64,000 nt of DNA from Peiella sedimenti (GTDB lineage: Bacteria > Pseudomonadota > Alphaproteobacteria > Caulobacterales > Caulobacteraceae): assembly GCF_030504955.1 (NCBI RefSeq), contig NZ_JAUKTR010000004.1:124001-188000 (forward strand), read 5' to 3'. The position numbers and the translations under genes were made by a program. Position 1 is the first letter of the stretch; every line of letters starts with the position of its first letter. Shown in pieces: positions 32,903 to 42,117 of this stretch. The notes below the pieces were generated by a model, which ran no database searches, was not told where the DNA came from, and was given only the letters and a program-made list of their open reading frames with translations.

Positions 32903-33364
32903 ATGACGACCGACACCTCAGGCCTGACCCAGCTCGGCGGCGCCGTCCGGGGCTTCGACAGCCCGGACAAGGCGGTGCTGGAGCGCGTGCCCAACCCGCA
33001 TCCGGACACGCTCTATCTGGCGCGCTTTACCGCGCCCGAGTTCACCAGCCTGTGCCCGGTGACGGGCCAGCCCGACTTCGCCCACCTGGTGATCGATTAC
33101 GCGCCCGGCGACTGGCTGGTAGAGTCGAAGAGTCTGAAGCTGTTCCTGACCAGCTTCCGCAACCACGGCGCCTTCCACGAGGATTGCACCGTCCATGTGG
33201 GCAAGCGGCTGGCGGACCTGTTGGACCCGCGCTGGCTGCGCATCGGCGGCTACTGGTATCCGCGCGGCGGCATTCCCATCGACGTCTTCTGGCAGACGGG
33301 CGCGCCGCCAGAGGGCCTGTGGCTGCCCGACCAGGGCGTGCCGCCCTATCGTGGGCGCGGCTGA
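32903..33364 (+). CDS. queF: NADPH-dependent 7-cyano-7-deazaguanine reductase
   Basis: This 153-residue enzyme reduces preQ0 to preQ1 in queuosine synthesis. The short (type I) form shows the catalytic Cys in [14 protein letters not shown] (~51-64), the [21 protein letters not shown] motif region (~75-94) and [16 protein letters not shown] (~115). A strong terminator follows 10 bases after the stop, so this is a single-gene unit. Other queuosine genes are not in the window. Confidence 0.96.
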   Translation: MTTDTSGLTQLGGAVRGFDSPDKAVLERVPNPHPDTLYLARFTAPEFTSLCPVTGQPDFAHLVIDYAPGDWLVESKSLKLFLTSFRNHGAFHEDCTVHVGKRLADLLDPRWLRIGGYWYPRGGIPIDVFWQTGAPPEGLWLPDQGVPPYRGRG

Positions 33365-33373
33365 ATGCAGACG

Positions 33374-33402
33374 GGCCCGGAGGCGAACCTCCGGGCCTTC
33401 TT
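33374..33402 (+). terminator. Rho-independent terminator after queF
   Basis: GGCCCGGAGG, loop CGAA and CCTCCGGGCC form a perfect ten-pair stem (33374-33397), followed by TTCTT. It sits between queF and the convergent minus-strand gene and may serve both. Confidence 0.88.
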
Positions 33403-33420
33403 CCCTGCCTCAGCAGCAGA

Positions 33421-34350
33421 TCAGCGTGACGAGGCCTCGGTCGACGGACCCGCCCCCTGCGCCGTATTCACCGTCAGCATCACCGGCTGGCAGACGGGGT
33501 CACCGCCGACAATGTAGCCGGGCAGCTGACCGGACTTGCCCACGGCTTGTTGGGTGGGGCCAGCGAAGCTGCCCCCGTCCCCCCCGTTGGTATAGACGTT
33601 GCCCCTGTTCTGGTCGTCGCCGGACGCGAAGCGGCCATAACCGCTTGTGGCGCCGCCGCCGCAGCTGCTCTGGCGCTGGATGGCCACGGTCCAGTTCAGG
33701 CGCATGCCCTCCGGCGAGCCGCCATCCGCGCGCTCGACCCGAGCCTGGGCCATGGCCTGACCGGCCGCCTGACCGAAGGCGCGCGGCGCTCCCCCGCCCA
33801 GCCCGGTCATCTGGCAGTTCAGCGTGCCCGATACCCGCGCGATGCAGGAGAAGTTGGCGGTGTAGATCTGATCCGGGCGTTGGCCGCGCATATCCCAGTG
33901 CTGACCCATCTCGGGGCGCCGCACCCAGCGCAGGTTCTGGTCCAGGGGATGGAACCGGTCCGGCAGATGCCGCGCCGTGGTGTTGCCCCAACGCAGGGTG
34001 AAACCGAACGTTCGGCCCTCTGGCGATCCGCCGTCCACCGAGGCGACCGTGGCGCTTTCCATCAGCTGTTCGCCAGCGCGGACCCAGCGGCGGTCAAGAT
34101 CGTCCGCATTCAGGACGGAGCAGTTCAGGCGGCCGTTGGCCGTCGGCGTGCAGGACACTTCAACCGTGACCCGGGGAAGATCCCAGCGAGCGTTCACGCC
34201 ATAGAGCCGTTGCATCTCGCGCAAGGAAGGCTCGCGCACCCACCGAAGCCCTTGTTCGGCATAGGTCGGAAGGCCGCTCTGGGCCATGGACGGTCCCACC
34301 GCGCCAAGCGCCGCTAGCGCCAGCGGGATCATGGAGGTCGAAAGTCTCAT
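33421..34350 (-). CDS. Secreted two-domain protein, paralogue A of an unrecognised family
   Basis: The 309-residue protein has a signal peptide (RLSTSMIPLALAALGAVGPSMAQ) and starts at 34350. The mature part holds two related halves, each with LRWVR(E/R)P followed by a Cys pair about ten residues apart (SCTPTANGRLNCS and SCIARVSGTLNCQ). Each continues with an Ala/Glu helix and ADGGSPEG or VDGGSPEG before a beta strand. A Gly/Asn linker with GYGRFASGDDQNRGN and a final GGDPVCQPVMLTVN close it. The half-domain recalls the TonB C-terminal fold, but I cannot confirm this. Two paralogues lie at 42.1-44.0 kb. Function unknown; probably periplasmic. Confidence 0.75.
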   Translation of the reverse strand: MRLSTSMIPLALAALGAVGPSMAQSGLPTYAEQGLRWVREPSLREMQRLYGVNARWDLPRVTVEVSCTPTANGRLNCSVLNADDLDRRWVRAGEQLMESATVASVDGGSPEGRTFGFTLRWGNTTARHLPDRFHPLDQNLRWVRRPEMGQHWDMRGQRPDQIYTANFSCIARVSGTLNCQMTGLGGGAPRAFGQAAGQAMAQARVERADGGSPEGMRLNWTVAIQRQSSCGGGATSGYGRFASGDDQNRGNVYTNGGDGGSFAGPTQQAVGKSGQLPGYIVGGDPVCQPVMLTVNTAQGAGPSTEASSR

Positions 34351-34625
34351 ATAAGGTCTTCCTGCTGTCTCGTTCGTGGCGCCCCGGCCACGCACACCGC
34401 TCATGACGCCATCGTGTCATGCGCGATGGTCGAGTCCATCAGCGGCGCGGTCGGCCCTAATCAGTTTGCGGCGAAATGACGGCAAATCGGCGGAATGGGT
34501 GCGATCCACGGCGGTAAACCGCGCAGGGGCTGCGCCCGGCGCCATCCAGGCGCGGGCGAGCGGGGCCGCAAGTTCCGCGCCGTGGGGGCGCTTCGATCGG
34601 GTGTGACCGGCTTCGCCCGTTGGGT
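34351..34625. other. Non-coding gap left of the prs-end repeat
   Basis: This stretch upstream of paralogue A has no convincing gene or RNA. It should hold the promoter of paralogue A. It ends at the left copy of the 42-bp repeat and would have been the downstream neighbour of prs before the insertion. Confidence 0.5.
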
Positions 34626-34667
34626 TCAGTCGAACAGTTTGGAGACCGATTCCTCGTTGGCGATGCG
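34626..34667. repeat. 42-bp direct repeat, left copy (duplicated 3' end of prs)
   Basis: The 42 bases are identical to 38306-38347, which encode the last 13 residues and stop of prs. Similarity ends abruptly after 34667. Exact duplication of a gene's 3' end around an insert is the mark of site-specific integration. Confidence 0.9.
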
Positions 34668-34730
34668 TCGGATAGGAAAGCCGAAGTTCTGGCCGTTTCG
34701 CGAGGGGGCCCGCGCTCGACGCATATTATG

Positions 34731-37301
34731 TCAGTCTCTGGTCTGCTGAACTACCCAATCGACCATTGCATCATAATAGCCTGGCGCCGTTCGCTGGACG
34801 TCTCCTGGAGGAGCTTCGAGCATCAGGTTGTGGTTCCCACCATCGAAAAGTCTAATGGTCCAGTTTTGATGATTTTGGGCCATGTCCTCAATTAAGCGGA
34901 CATTCTCCGAGTTGGGGAACGCTTCGTCCATCTCGCCCAACAAAAACAAGACGGGTATATTCAGAATGTCAAATGCGGATCGGGCGTCAAAACGGAGATC
35001 GTCAGAGAAGACCTGAAGTCCGCTCGACAGGGTTCCGGTAGTAGGGTCGGCAGGTGGAAGCCGCAGCAGGCCGTACCAAGGTTCTTGACCGTATAGACGC
35101 CAATTCTCGGAAACACGAGCCGCTGATTCAGTCCGTCCGGATGCCAGATAAGCGAAATAGTCGCTCAAAATGCGGTCCGCCAGATCAACCGTCTCGGCGG
35201 GATGTCCAGCACTTTCCACACGAAGAATCCGTGCGTAACGTTCCTGTACTCTAGGAGATGTCGGTCCGCTTGAGGACATCACTAGGAATGCTATCTTTGG
35301 ATTGACGCCGGCTGCCATGGCTGCAGTCCAGCCGCCCCGGCTTGATCCGATCAGGCCGATGCGATCACTGCGAATGTCGTCCCTGCTCGCTAGATAATCG
35401 ACCGCGGCGGAGGCGTCCGCAGCGTTTATGGCCAAGGTGGCCGAGGGGCCGTCGCCTGGCGAGAGGCCATAGCCCCGCTTGTCTACACCCAATGCAGCGA
35501 TTCCATTTGCGGCGAACATGTGCGCCCAGGCCCGGAAATTTTCACGCGTGCTGGGTCCGGCCCCGCCCTGGAAGACTACGACGGGATGCGGTCCCGGCCC
35601 CGGCGGCCTGAAGAGGATGCCGTGCTGCTCAAGGCCGTCGCCGGTGATGTAAGAGACGGCCTCCTCTATGGCCGCCGATCTGACGGCTGTCTGAGGCTGA
35701 CGATTGCCCTCGGCCAGGATCAGTGAAGGTCCATCCTCAGTGAGCCTGAAGCTTACGGTTTGGGGGGAGGCCACCGCCCAGCCATCGGGCGAGACGAGGC
35801 GAAAGCGGGTTGAGGATTCCGCATCCGGCTGAAGAAACCCAATACGACCGCTGGCCAGATCCTGGATGAGCAGGCCGCGCGGGACGGACATCAAGGCCAC
35901 GGTTTTACCGCCGACGATGTAGTTCCCGACCAGGTCTTGCACCCTCATCATGGCGTCGGCTTGGCTCAACGCCCCGGCATCCGAGACGCCCTCGTGGACC
36001 GCCTCGATCCCCGCCCTGCCGCGCAGCCAAGTTGTCAGGGCCGAAAGAAACTGCGGCGCCACCAGCCGGTCGGGACCAACGGGATTCACAAGGCCGTGAC
36101 CATATCCAGGGTACACTTTGATCGTGACATCGTTCGCTCCCGCGACCGCCAGGCGCTCACGCCACACTGGGATATAGGGCGCGTAAGGCGTGATCCTATC
36201 CGACCCGCCAAAGGCCAAAAAAACAGGCAGATTCAGCCGCTCGATCGTCATCTTCGGATCGAAATAGCCCCTCGACCAGGCGGCGATGTCCTGGGGCTGA
36301 TCGCTAATGCTGGTCCGCGGAAACCACGCTTCATCTCGAATGCGGGACACCGCTTGGGACAACGCCTCCGTCACCCTTCCTGCGCGCGCCGCCTCGAACA
36401 TCAACTGCATCGCGCGCCGGGCCTCTTGTCGCTGGGCGTCGGTGAGGTCGAATCCGGCGAGGTCATGGGTCAGTGAATCGAACTCTTGCTCCCAGCTGCT
36501 GACGGGGGGAGCTGAGACCAACGCCATGAACGCTATGCCTCCGCCATCAACTGCGGCGAGCGGCGCGCTCCATCCCGCCTGACTAATGCCCACAACGCCT
36601 ATGTTGGCTGCATCGACATCGGACCGCATTCGAAGGGCTGCGACCGCCGCATTGATATCCTCAGCGAGTTCGGAGACCACGCGGTCGCGGTACGGCGCGC
36701 CCGCGGGCCCGGCCCCTGGCTTGTCATAGGTAAGGACGCGAAAGCCGTTGCGCGCCAGATGAGCGGCCAAGGCAGGGAAATAGGTAAAATTGATGCTCGC
36801 CGGGCCGCTGCCGGGCGACAAGACCACCACGGGACGCCGATCATCTCCTGGCAGCGCGGTCAGTCGACCGGAAATGCCGTTCGCTCCAAACCGAATGTCT
36901 TCGTATGCAAGCTCCGGATCCTGCGCTCCTGTCACTGGAGGGCGACCACGGGGTGTCCACTCGATTTGGGCGCCGTGCGCCTTGAGAACAAAGGTGTCCG
37001 ATTGTCCTGCAAGGGTATCCAGCGAAGGGCTGCCTACCCCAATCATCCGCCCTGAAGCGGTATCGAATACGACGAGAGATTCTCCACTGCCTTCAACACC
37101 CTGGAACGGCCCAATGATAAGCGTTTGCCCGTTCGTGAGCGTATAGGTTCTGGGGCGGGAGAAGTATTGCGCGTGGAATGCCGCCGCTTCATCGACTGAT
37201 GTCACCCCCACTGATGTCGTCGAGCCGTGGTCCTGCGCGCGACTATCTGTGACGCCCAAAATCGTAGCCGCCAATGCGAAGGCCGCAATCCGTACTGTCA
37301 T
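34731..37301 (-). CDS. Secreted tandem alpha/beta hydrolase (two complete catalytic domains)
   Basis: This 856-residue protein has a signal peptide (TVRIAAFALAATILGVTDSRAQ). Domain 1 (~150-440) has nucleophile Ser in VGISQAGWSA, Asp in FGGSDRITP and His in YPGYGHGLV. Domain 2 (~560-855) repeats this with GSSRGGWTA, LGEMDEAFP and DGGNHNLM, so both triads look intact. Between them lies a beta-rich linker. S9-like peptidases and acyl hydrolases share this fold; the substrate is unknown. It lies in the prs islet, divergent from an AraC regulator that may control it. Confidence 0.82.
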   Translation of the reverse strand: MTVRIAAFALAATILGVTDSRAQDHGSTTSVGVTSVDEAAAFHAQYFSRPRTYTLTNGQTLIIGPFQGVEGSGESLVVFDTASGRMIGVGSPSLDTLAGQSDTFVLKAHGAQIEWTPRGRPPVTGAQDPELAYEDIRFGANGISGRLTALPGDDRRPVVVLSPGSGPASINFTYFPALAAHLARNGFRVLTYDKPGAGPAGAPYRDRVVSELAEDINAAVAALRMRSDVDAANIGVVGISQAGWSAPLAAVDGGGIAFMALVSAPPVSSWEQEFDSLTHDLAGFDLTDAQRQEARRAMQLMFEAARAGRVTEALSQAVSRIRDEAWFPRTSISDQPQDIAAWSRGYFDPKMTIERLNLPVFLAFGGSDRITPYAPYIPVWRERLAVAGANDVTIKVYPGYGHGLVNPVGPDRLVAPQFLSALTTWLRGRAGIEAVHEGVSDAGALSQADAMMRVQDLVGNYIVGGKTVALMSVPRGLLIQDLASGRIGFLQPDAESSTRFRLVSPDGWAVASPQTVSFRLTEDGPSLILAEGNRQPQTAVRSAAIEEAVSYITGDGLEQHGILFRPPGPGPHPVVVFQGGAGPSTRENFRAWAHMFAANGIAALGVDKRGYGLSPGDGPSATLAINAADASAAVDYLASRDDIRSDRIGLIGSSRGGWTAAMAAGVNPKIAFLVMSSSGPTSPRVQERYARILRVESAGHPAETVDLADRILSDYFAYLASGRTESAARVSENWRLYGQEPWYGLLRLPPADPTTGTLSSGLQVFSDDLRFDARSAFDILNIPVLFLLGEMDEAFPNSENVRLIEDMAQNHQNWTIRLFDGGNHNLMLEAPPGDVQRTAPGYYDAMVDWVVQQTRD

Positions 37302-37474
37302 TGTTCCGATCCCTAGGGCCGCACAGGAGCCCAGCCAACCCGCCCTAAATCAGGAACCGCAGATGTTATCTTGGAGAAATGTGACCCGTCGGCTTCGCGC
37401 TCCAGACCAGTGAATAATTTGTCACTGGTCCTGTTTGCCGCCTCGCATAGGCTAGAGTTGGTGAGGAACTGAGC

Positions 37475-38245
37475 GTGCATTTCAGCGTCGAGACAGCTTC
37501 GGTGGACGGTGCGCTGCACATGCGGGGCCACGCCCATGCTGGGTGGCACCTTGTCGCCATCACCGCGGGCGCCTTCGAAGAGGCGGTAGGCAAGCGTATT
37601 TTTTCACTACCGGTTGGCGCGCTTCGCTTGTCCAGGCCGGGCGCCTCACATGAGATCGCCGTGGCGTCCAGCGGTATGACCTGCGCCATACTGAGTCTGC
37701 CGGCCGCATGGATGATGGGCGTATTCGGTCCAGGACCGGATCGGGGCGACAGTCATTTCATCGCTGAACCGAATATCCATGATCGAATCTGCGCGGCCGC
37801 CAATCTGGCCATGACCAGCGGCGGCAAGGCCGAGGCAAGTCTTATCGTTCGTGAGGCATTGGCGGGAATCCACGGGATCGTTCACGCGGAGGAAATGGGA
37901 CCGGTTCCATTATGGGTCGAGGATGCGCGACGCCTAATCGCCGACGGGCAGTCGTCGCGGAGCATCGCCGTCCTGGCCCGGTCGGCTCGCATGAGCCGGG
38001 AGCATTTCTCGCGCGCCTTCAGGCGTTACACAGGTTGGCGCCCAGTCGATTATCGGGCGACGACACGCGCTTTGCGCGCTGTTCGACTGCTGAAGGAATC
38101 AGAAGTTCCGCTGGCGGAATTGGCGGCTGATCTAGGCTATTCTGACCAAAGCCACATGATCCGAGAATTGAAGGCTTACGCCGGCGCCACACCTTCTGTG
38201 ATCCGTCGCTTGAACCGCTTTGGTGCGGAAAGCCACGGAAAATAG
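37475..38245 (+). CDS. AraC-family transcriptional regulator
   Basis: This 256-residue protein has an N-terminal cupin-like sensor half (HMRGHAHAGWHLVAIT) and a C-terminal double helix-turn-helix (SIAVLARSARMSREHFSRAF, then ELAADLGYSDQSHMIREL) from ~160. It starts with GTG at 37475, with GTGAGG upstream. Its divergent position and 173-bp gap from the hydrolase gene suggest it regulates that gene. Inducer unknown. It belongs to the islet flanked by prs-end repeats. Confidence 0.88.
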   Translation: MHFSVETASVDGALHMRGHAHAGWHLVAITAGAFEEAVGKRIFSLPVGALRLSRPGASHEIAVASSGMTCAILSLPAAWMMGVFGPGPDRGDSHFIAEPNIHDRICAAANLAMTSGGKAEASLIVREALAGIHGIVHAEEMGPVPLWVEDARRLIADGQSSRSIAVLARSARMSREHFSRAFRRYTGWRPVDYRATTRALRAVRLLKESEVPLAELAADLGYSDQSHMIRELKAYAGATPSVIRRLNRFGAESHGK

Positions 38246-38305
38246 CGTTCCTCGCACGCCTTAGGCTGGAGGCGCTAAAGCCGACAGGGATTACGGGATC
38301 GGCCG

Positions 38306-38347
38306 TCAGTCGAACAGTTTGGAGACCGATTCCTCGTTGGCGATGCG
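38306..38347. repeat. 42-bp direct repeat, right copy (native 3' end of prs)
   Basis: The last 14 codons of prs including its stop (minus strand), identical to 34626-34667. Confidence 0.9.
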
Positions 38348-39241
38348 CCGAATGGCCTCGCCGATCAGGGGGGCGATGGGAACGACGCGGATCCGGTCGC
38401 AGGCCGCCACCTCGTGCCGGGGTCCGATGGAATCGGTGACCACCAGCTCCTTGAGTTCGGACTTGGTGACGCGATCCACAGCCGGGCCGGAGAGCACGCC
38501 GTGGCTGACATAGGCCGACACCTGGGTGGCGCCCCGTTCCTTGAGCGCCTTGGCGGCGTTCACGAGGGTGCCGGCCGAATCCACGATGTCGTCAAAGAGG
38601 ATGCAGCGGCGTCCGTCCACCTCGCCGATGATGTTCATGACCTCGCTTTCCCCGGCGCGAGGGCGGCGCTTGTCGACGATGGCCAGATCGGCGTTGAGCC
38701 GCTTGGCCAGCGCCCGGGCCCGCACCACCCCACCCACGTCGGGTGAGACGATGACCAGGTCGCCGGTCTGCTTGTAGTGGCGCTGCACGTCGGCCGCGAG
38801 CACGGGCAGGGCGACCAGATTGTCCGTGGGGATGTCGAAGAAGCCCTGAATCTGGCCGGCGTGCAGATCCATGGTCAGGACCCGATCAGCGCCGGCGCGG
38901 GTGATCATGTTGGCCACCAGCTTGGCCGAGATGGGCGTGCGGCCCTCGGTCTTCCGGTCCTGCCGGGCGTAGCCGAAATAGGGCATGACCGCGGTGACGC
39001 GCCGCGCCGAGGCCCTGACCAGGGCGTCGATGCAGATCAACAACTCCATCAGGTTGTCGTTGGCGGGATAGCTGGTGGGCTGCAGGACGAACACGTCCTC
39101 GCCGCGCACATTCTCGTCGATGGTGACGAAGACCTCGTTGTCGGCGAAGCGCCGGACCTGGGCCAGGGTCAGGGGCTGACCGAGATGATCCGCGATGGCC
39201 TGGGCCAAAGTGGGGTTCGCATTGCCCGCCAGGAGCTTCAT
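38306..39241 (-). CDS. prs: Ribose-phosphate pyrophosphokinase (PRPP synthase)
   Basis: This 311-residue enzyme makes PRPP from ribose 5-phosphate and ATP. Motifs are [16 protein letters not shown] (~32), [12 protein letters not shown] (~90), the Mg site [13 protein letters not shown] (~125), [16 protein letters not shown] (~165) and the PRPP loop [13 protein letters not shown] (~215). Full length is kept because the integrated islet restored the 3' end exactly. Essential for nucleotide, His and Trp synthesis. Confidence 0.97.
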   Translation of the reverse strand: MKLLAGNANPTLAQAIADHLGQPLTLAQVRRFADNEVFVTIDENVRGEDVFVLQPTSYPANDNLMELLICIDALVRASARRVTAVMPYFGYARQDRKTEGRTPISAKLVANMITRAGADRVLTMDLHAGQIQGFFDIPTDNLVALPVLAADVQRHYKQTGDLVIVSPDVGGVVRARALAKRLNADLAIVDKRRPRAGESEVMNIIGEVDGRRCILFDDIVDSAGTLVNAAKALKERGATQVSAYVSHGVLSGPAVDRVTKSELKELVVTDSIGPRHEVAACDRIRVVPIAPLIGEAIRRIANEESVSKLFD

Positions 39242-39420
39242 CGGTCCGCCATCCTTTCGCCGCAGGTGCGCGCCCTTCTAGCAAAGGGAGGCGGGGGAAC
39301 AAGGGGCTCCCGCCCTTTCGCAAAGCTGGATTGGCGCTGTCCCGGCGGTCGTGTAGAAGCCGGTTTCCGCCCGGACGTAAAAGGCGTCGCGTCCGGTCCA
39401 TCAAAGTCGAGGTCTGATCG

Positions 39421-40407
39421 GTGCGTTCCAATTGGCATAAGGCGGGCGTCACGAGCGTCGTTGTAGCTTTGGCGGCCGCTCTGCTGGTCAGCGCTTGCGC
39501 AGGCGAGCGCCGCCGTCCACGGCTCCAGTATCAGGAGCGGGCCGTAGAGCTGCTGTACGGCACGGGCGTGAGCCGACTGGAGAGCCGCCGGTGGGATGAA
39601 GCGACGACCTTCTTCGAAGAGGTGGAGCGCCAGCATCCCTATTCGGAGTGGTCGCGCCGGGCCATTCTGATGCAGGTTTATGCCCACTATCAGGGCAATA
39701 ACTACGAGGAAGCCATCGCCGCGGCGGACCGGTTCATCCGGCTCTATCCCGGCAGCAGCTCGGCCCCATACGCCTTCTATATGAAGGCCATCTGCTACTT
39801 CGAGCAGATCGTCGACGTGGGCCGGGACCAGGGCGTCACGGTGCAGGCGCGCACGGCGTTGCAGGATGTGGTGCGCCGCTATCCCAATACGGCGTATGCC
39901 GCCGACGCTCGCTTGAAGCTGGACATGGTCGCCGACCAGCTGGCCGGCAAGGAAATGGCCGTGGGCCGCTGGTACCAGAGCCAGAACCAGTTGCTGGCCG
40001 CCGCGGGCCGCTACAAGCACGTGATCGATCAGTACCAGACCACGTCGCATACGCCCGAAGCGCTGTATCGCCTGGTGGAGGTCTATCTGACCATGGGCCT
40101 GCGCGAGGAAGCGATCCGCAACGGCTCGGTGCTGGGCTTCAACTACCCGGGCAGCGTCTGGTACGCGGACGCCTACCGCCTACTGGCGCGCGAAGGCGCC
40201 CGACCGGATGTGGAGCCCCAGGCCCCCGCGCGCGGCTGGCGGCGCTTCATCCCGGGCGTGCGTGAGCGCGAGCAGGACCGCAACTTTGGGCAAGCGTCGC
40301 GTGAGCAACAGCGCCAGGAGCTCGTGCGCGGCATCATGCAGGGCGGCTCCGAGCAGGAGAACGACGCCCGTGATTCGGCCCAAGAGGGCGCAGACGAATC
40401 CCGCTAA
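39421..40407 (+). CDS. bamD: Outer-membrane assembly lipoprotein BamD
   Basis: This 328-residue protein has a lipoprotein signal ending LLVSAC, then TPR repeats (AVELLYGTGVSRLESRRWDE, AILMQVYAHYQGNNYEEAI, later YKHVIDQYQTTSHTPEALYR). BamD supports BamA in inserting barrel proteins in the outer membrane. The start is GTG at 39421. The C-terminal ~70 residues are an Arg/Glu/Gln-rich tail longer than in E. coli. recN begins nine bases later, the usual alphaproteobacterial order. Confidence 0.93.
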   Translation: MRSNWHKAGVTSVVVALAAALLVSACAGERRRPRLQYQERAVELLYGTGVSRLESRRWDEATTFFEEVERQHPYSEWSRRAILMQVYAHYQGNNYEEAIAAADRFIRLYPGSSSAPYAFYMKAICYFEQIVDVGRDQGVTVQARTALQDVVRRYPNTAYAADARLKLDMVADQLAGKEMAVGRWYQSQNQLLAAAGRYKHVIDQYQTTSHTPEALYRLVEVYLTMGLREEAIRNGSVLGFNYPGSVWYADAYRLLAREGARPDVEPQAPARGWRRFIPGVREREQDRNFGQASREQQRQELVRGIMQGGSEQENDARDSAQEGADESR

Positions 40408-40416
40408 GGCGGGATA

Positions 40417-42117
40417 ATGCTGACGGCCCTGTCCATAAGGGACATCGTTCTTGTCGAAGCGCTGGACCTGGAGATACGGCCGGGCCTGACAGTGCTGACC
40501 GGCGAGACCGGCGCGGGCAAGTCAATCATCCTCGACGCCTTGGGTCTTGCGTTGGGCGCCAGGGGCGATCCCGGTCTCGTGCGGCCCGGCGCGAAGCAGG
40601 CCAGCGTCACCGCAGTGTTCGCACCGCCCGCCGGCCATCAGGTGCTGAGCGCTCTGGACGAGGCAGGCATTGAAGCTCCGGAAGATGGGACGCTTCTGCT
40701 ACGCCGAACCGTAGGCGCCGACGGCCGCAGCCGCGCCTTCGTCAACGATCAGCCGGTCGGCGTCGGTGTGCTGAAGAGCGTCGGAGAACATCTGGTCGAG
40801 GTGCACGGCCAGCATGAAACCGTGGGCCTCCTGGACGCTCGCACCCATCGTGGATTGCTCGACGACTTCGGCGGCCTGGAACGGCAGGTGGCGGCAGTCG
40901 GCGAGGCGCATTCGGCGCTGAAGGCCGCGCGGGGCGAGCTGGAGCGCCTATCGCGCGAGGCCACCAACGCCGAGGCTCAGCGTGAGACCCTGGCCGAGCA
41001 ACTGGCCGAACTGGATCGGCTGGCGCCGCGTGCGGGCGAAGAACAGGCCCTGGCGGAGGAGCGCGCCTTGCTGGCGGCCGGCGAAAAGGCTCTGGCTGAG
41101 GTCAGCCAGGCGCGAGATCTGCTGGGCGGCGATCGGCTTGCGCACAGCCTGGCCCAGGCGCTTAGGGCCCTGGAGCGGGGGCGGGAGAGGGCGTTACAGG
41201 CCGGCGCCGGAGAGGATCATCGCGCGCTGAAGGCTTTGGCCTCGGCGGCCGAGGCGGTGGATCGGACGCTCATCGAAGCCCAGGAGGCTTCAGCGCTCGT
41301 GGACGAGGCCGCGGCGGCCTTCGACATTGATCCGGCGCGGCTTGAGACAGCCGAGGAGCGCCTTTTCGCCCTGCGGGCCATGGCCCGGCGACTGGGGGTC
41401 GGCGTCGAGGCCCTGCCTGACGAGCGCGCCAGGATTGCCCATTTGCTCAATCTGGTCGAAGACAGCGCACAGGCTATGAAGGCCGCCGAGGAGGCCCTCG
41501 AAAGGGCTACTGTCGCCTACGACGCGGCGGCGGCCGCATTGACGATGGGCCGACGTGCCGCGGCCGCCCGCCTCCACGAGGCCGTAGCCGCCGAACTGGG
41601 CCCCCTGAAGCTCGACAAGGCGCGCTTCAGGGCGGTCGTCAGCCCCCTGCCTGAGGAGCGGCGCGGCGCGTTCGGCGCGGATCAGGTGCTGTTCGAGATC
41701 GCGGCGAACCCCGGCGCTCCGTTCGGTCCCCTGAACGCCGTGGCGTCCGGGGGAGAACTGGCGCGTGTGGCGCTGGCGCTCAAGGCGGCCATGGCGGGCC
41801 GGACGGCCGCATCGCCGGTGATGATTTTCGACGAGGTCGATCAGGGGGTGGGCGGCGCCGTCGCCGACGCGGTGGGCCGCCGTCTCGACCGGCTGGCCGA
41901 GGGCGGCCAGGTGCTGGTGGTGACCCATTCGCCCCAGGTTGCGGCCCGGGGAGCAAGCCACCTGAAGGTCGTGAAACGCCTGGCCAGCGACCAGGTGCGC
42001 ACCGACGTCCAGTCGCTCGAGGGCGAGGCGCGCCTTGAGGAGTTGGCGCGGATGCTCTCCGGCGCGGAAGTCACCGATGCAGCTCGTGCGGCGGCGAAGG
42101 CGCTGCTCGGCGCCTAG
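40417..42117 (+). CDS. recN: DNA repair protein RecN (SMC-like)
   Basis: This 566-residue ATPase has Walker A GETGAGKSIILDAL (~28-41), two long coiled-coil arms rich in Ala, Glu and Arg (~150-480) around a short hinge, the ABC signature SGGELARVAL (~444) and Walker B MIFDEVDQGVGG (~470). It acts early in double-strand break repair with RecA. ligA, often next in alphaproteobacteria, is absent; instead the gene overlaps convergent paralogue B by four bases. A GC-rich Ala bias is typical of the host. Confidence 0.96.
   Translation: MLTALSIRDIVLVEALDLEIRPGLTVLTGETGAGKSIILDALGLALGARGDPGLVRPGAKQASVTAVFAPPAGHQVLSALDEAGIEAPEDGTLLLRRTVGADGRSRAFVNDQPVGVGVLKSVGEHLVEVHGQHETVGLLDARTHRGLLDDFGGLERQVAAVGEAHSALKAARGELERLSREATNAEAQRETLAEQLAELDRLAPRAGEEQALAEERALLAAGEKALAEVSQARDLLGGDRLAHSLAQALRALERGRERALQAGAGEDHRALKALASAAEAVDRTLIEAQEASALVDEAAAAFDIDPARLETAEERLFALRAMARRLGVGVEALPDERARIAHLLNLVEDSAQAMKAAEEALERATVAYDAAAAALTMGRRAAAARLHEAVAAELGPLKLDKARFRAVVSPLPEERRGAFGADQVLFEIAANPGAPFGPLNAVASGGELARVALALKAAMAGRTAASPVMIFDEVDQGVGGAVADAVGRRLDRLAEGGQVLVVTHSPQVAARGASHLKVVKRLASDQVRTDVQSLEGEARLEELARMLSGAEVTDAARAAAKALLGA

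Larger units (their letters stand above)
34626..38347. mobile_element. Small genomic islet integrated at the 3' end of prs
   Basis: The segment between the two 42-bp repeats is visibly richer in A and T than its surroundings. It contains two divergent cargo genes, a tandem alpha/beta hydrolase and an AraC-type regulator. No integrase or excisionase is present, so it is a remnant or depends on an integrase elsewhere. prs itself is left intact. Confidence 0.75.

Noticed and set aside
34626..38347. Complete integrative element at prs
   Set aside because: No integrase, excisionase or replication genes; only cargo, so remnant or non-autonomous.
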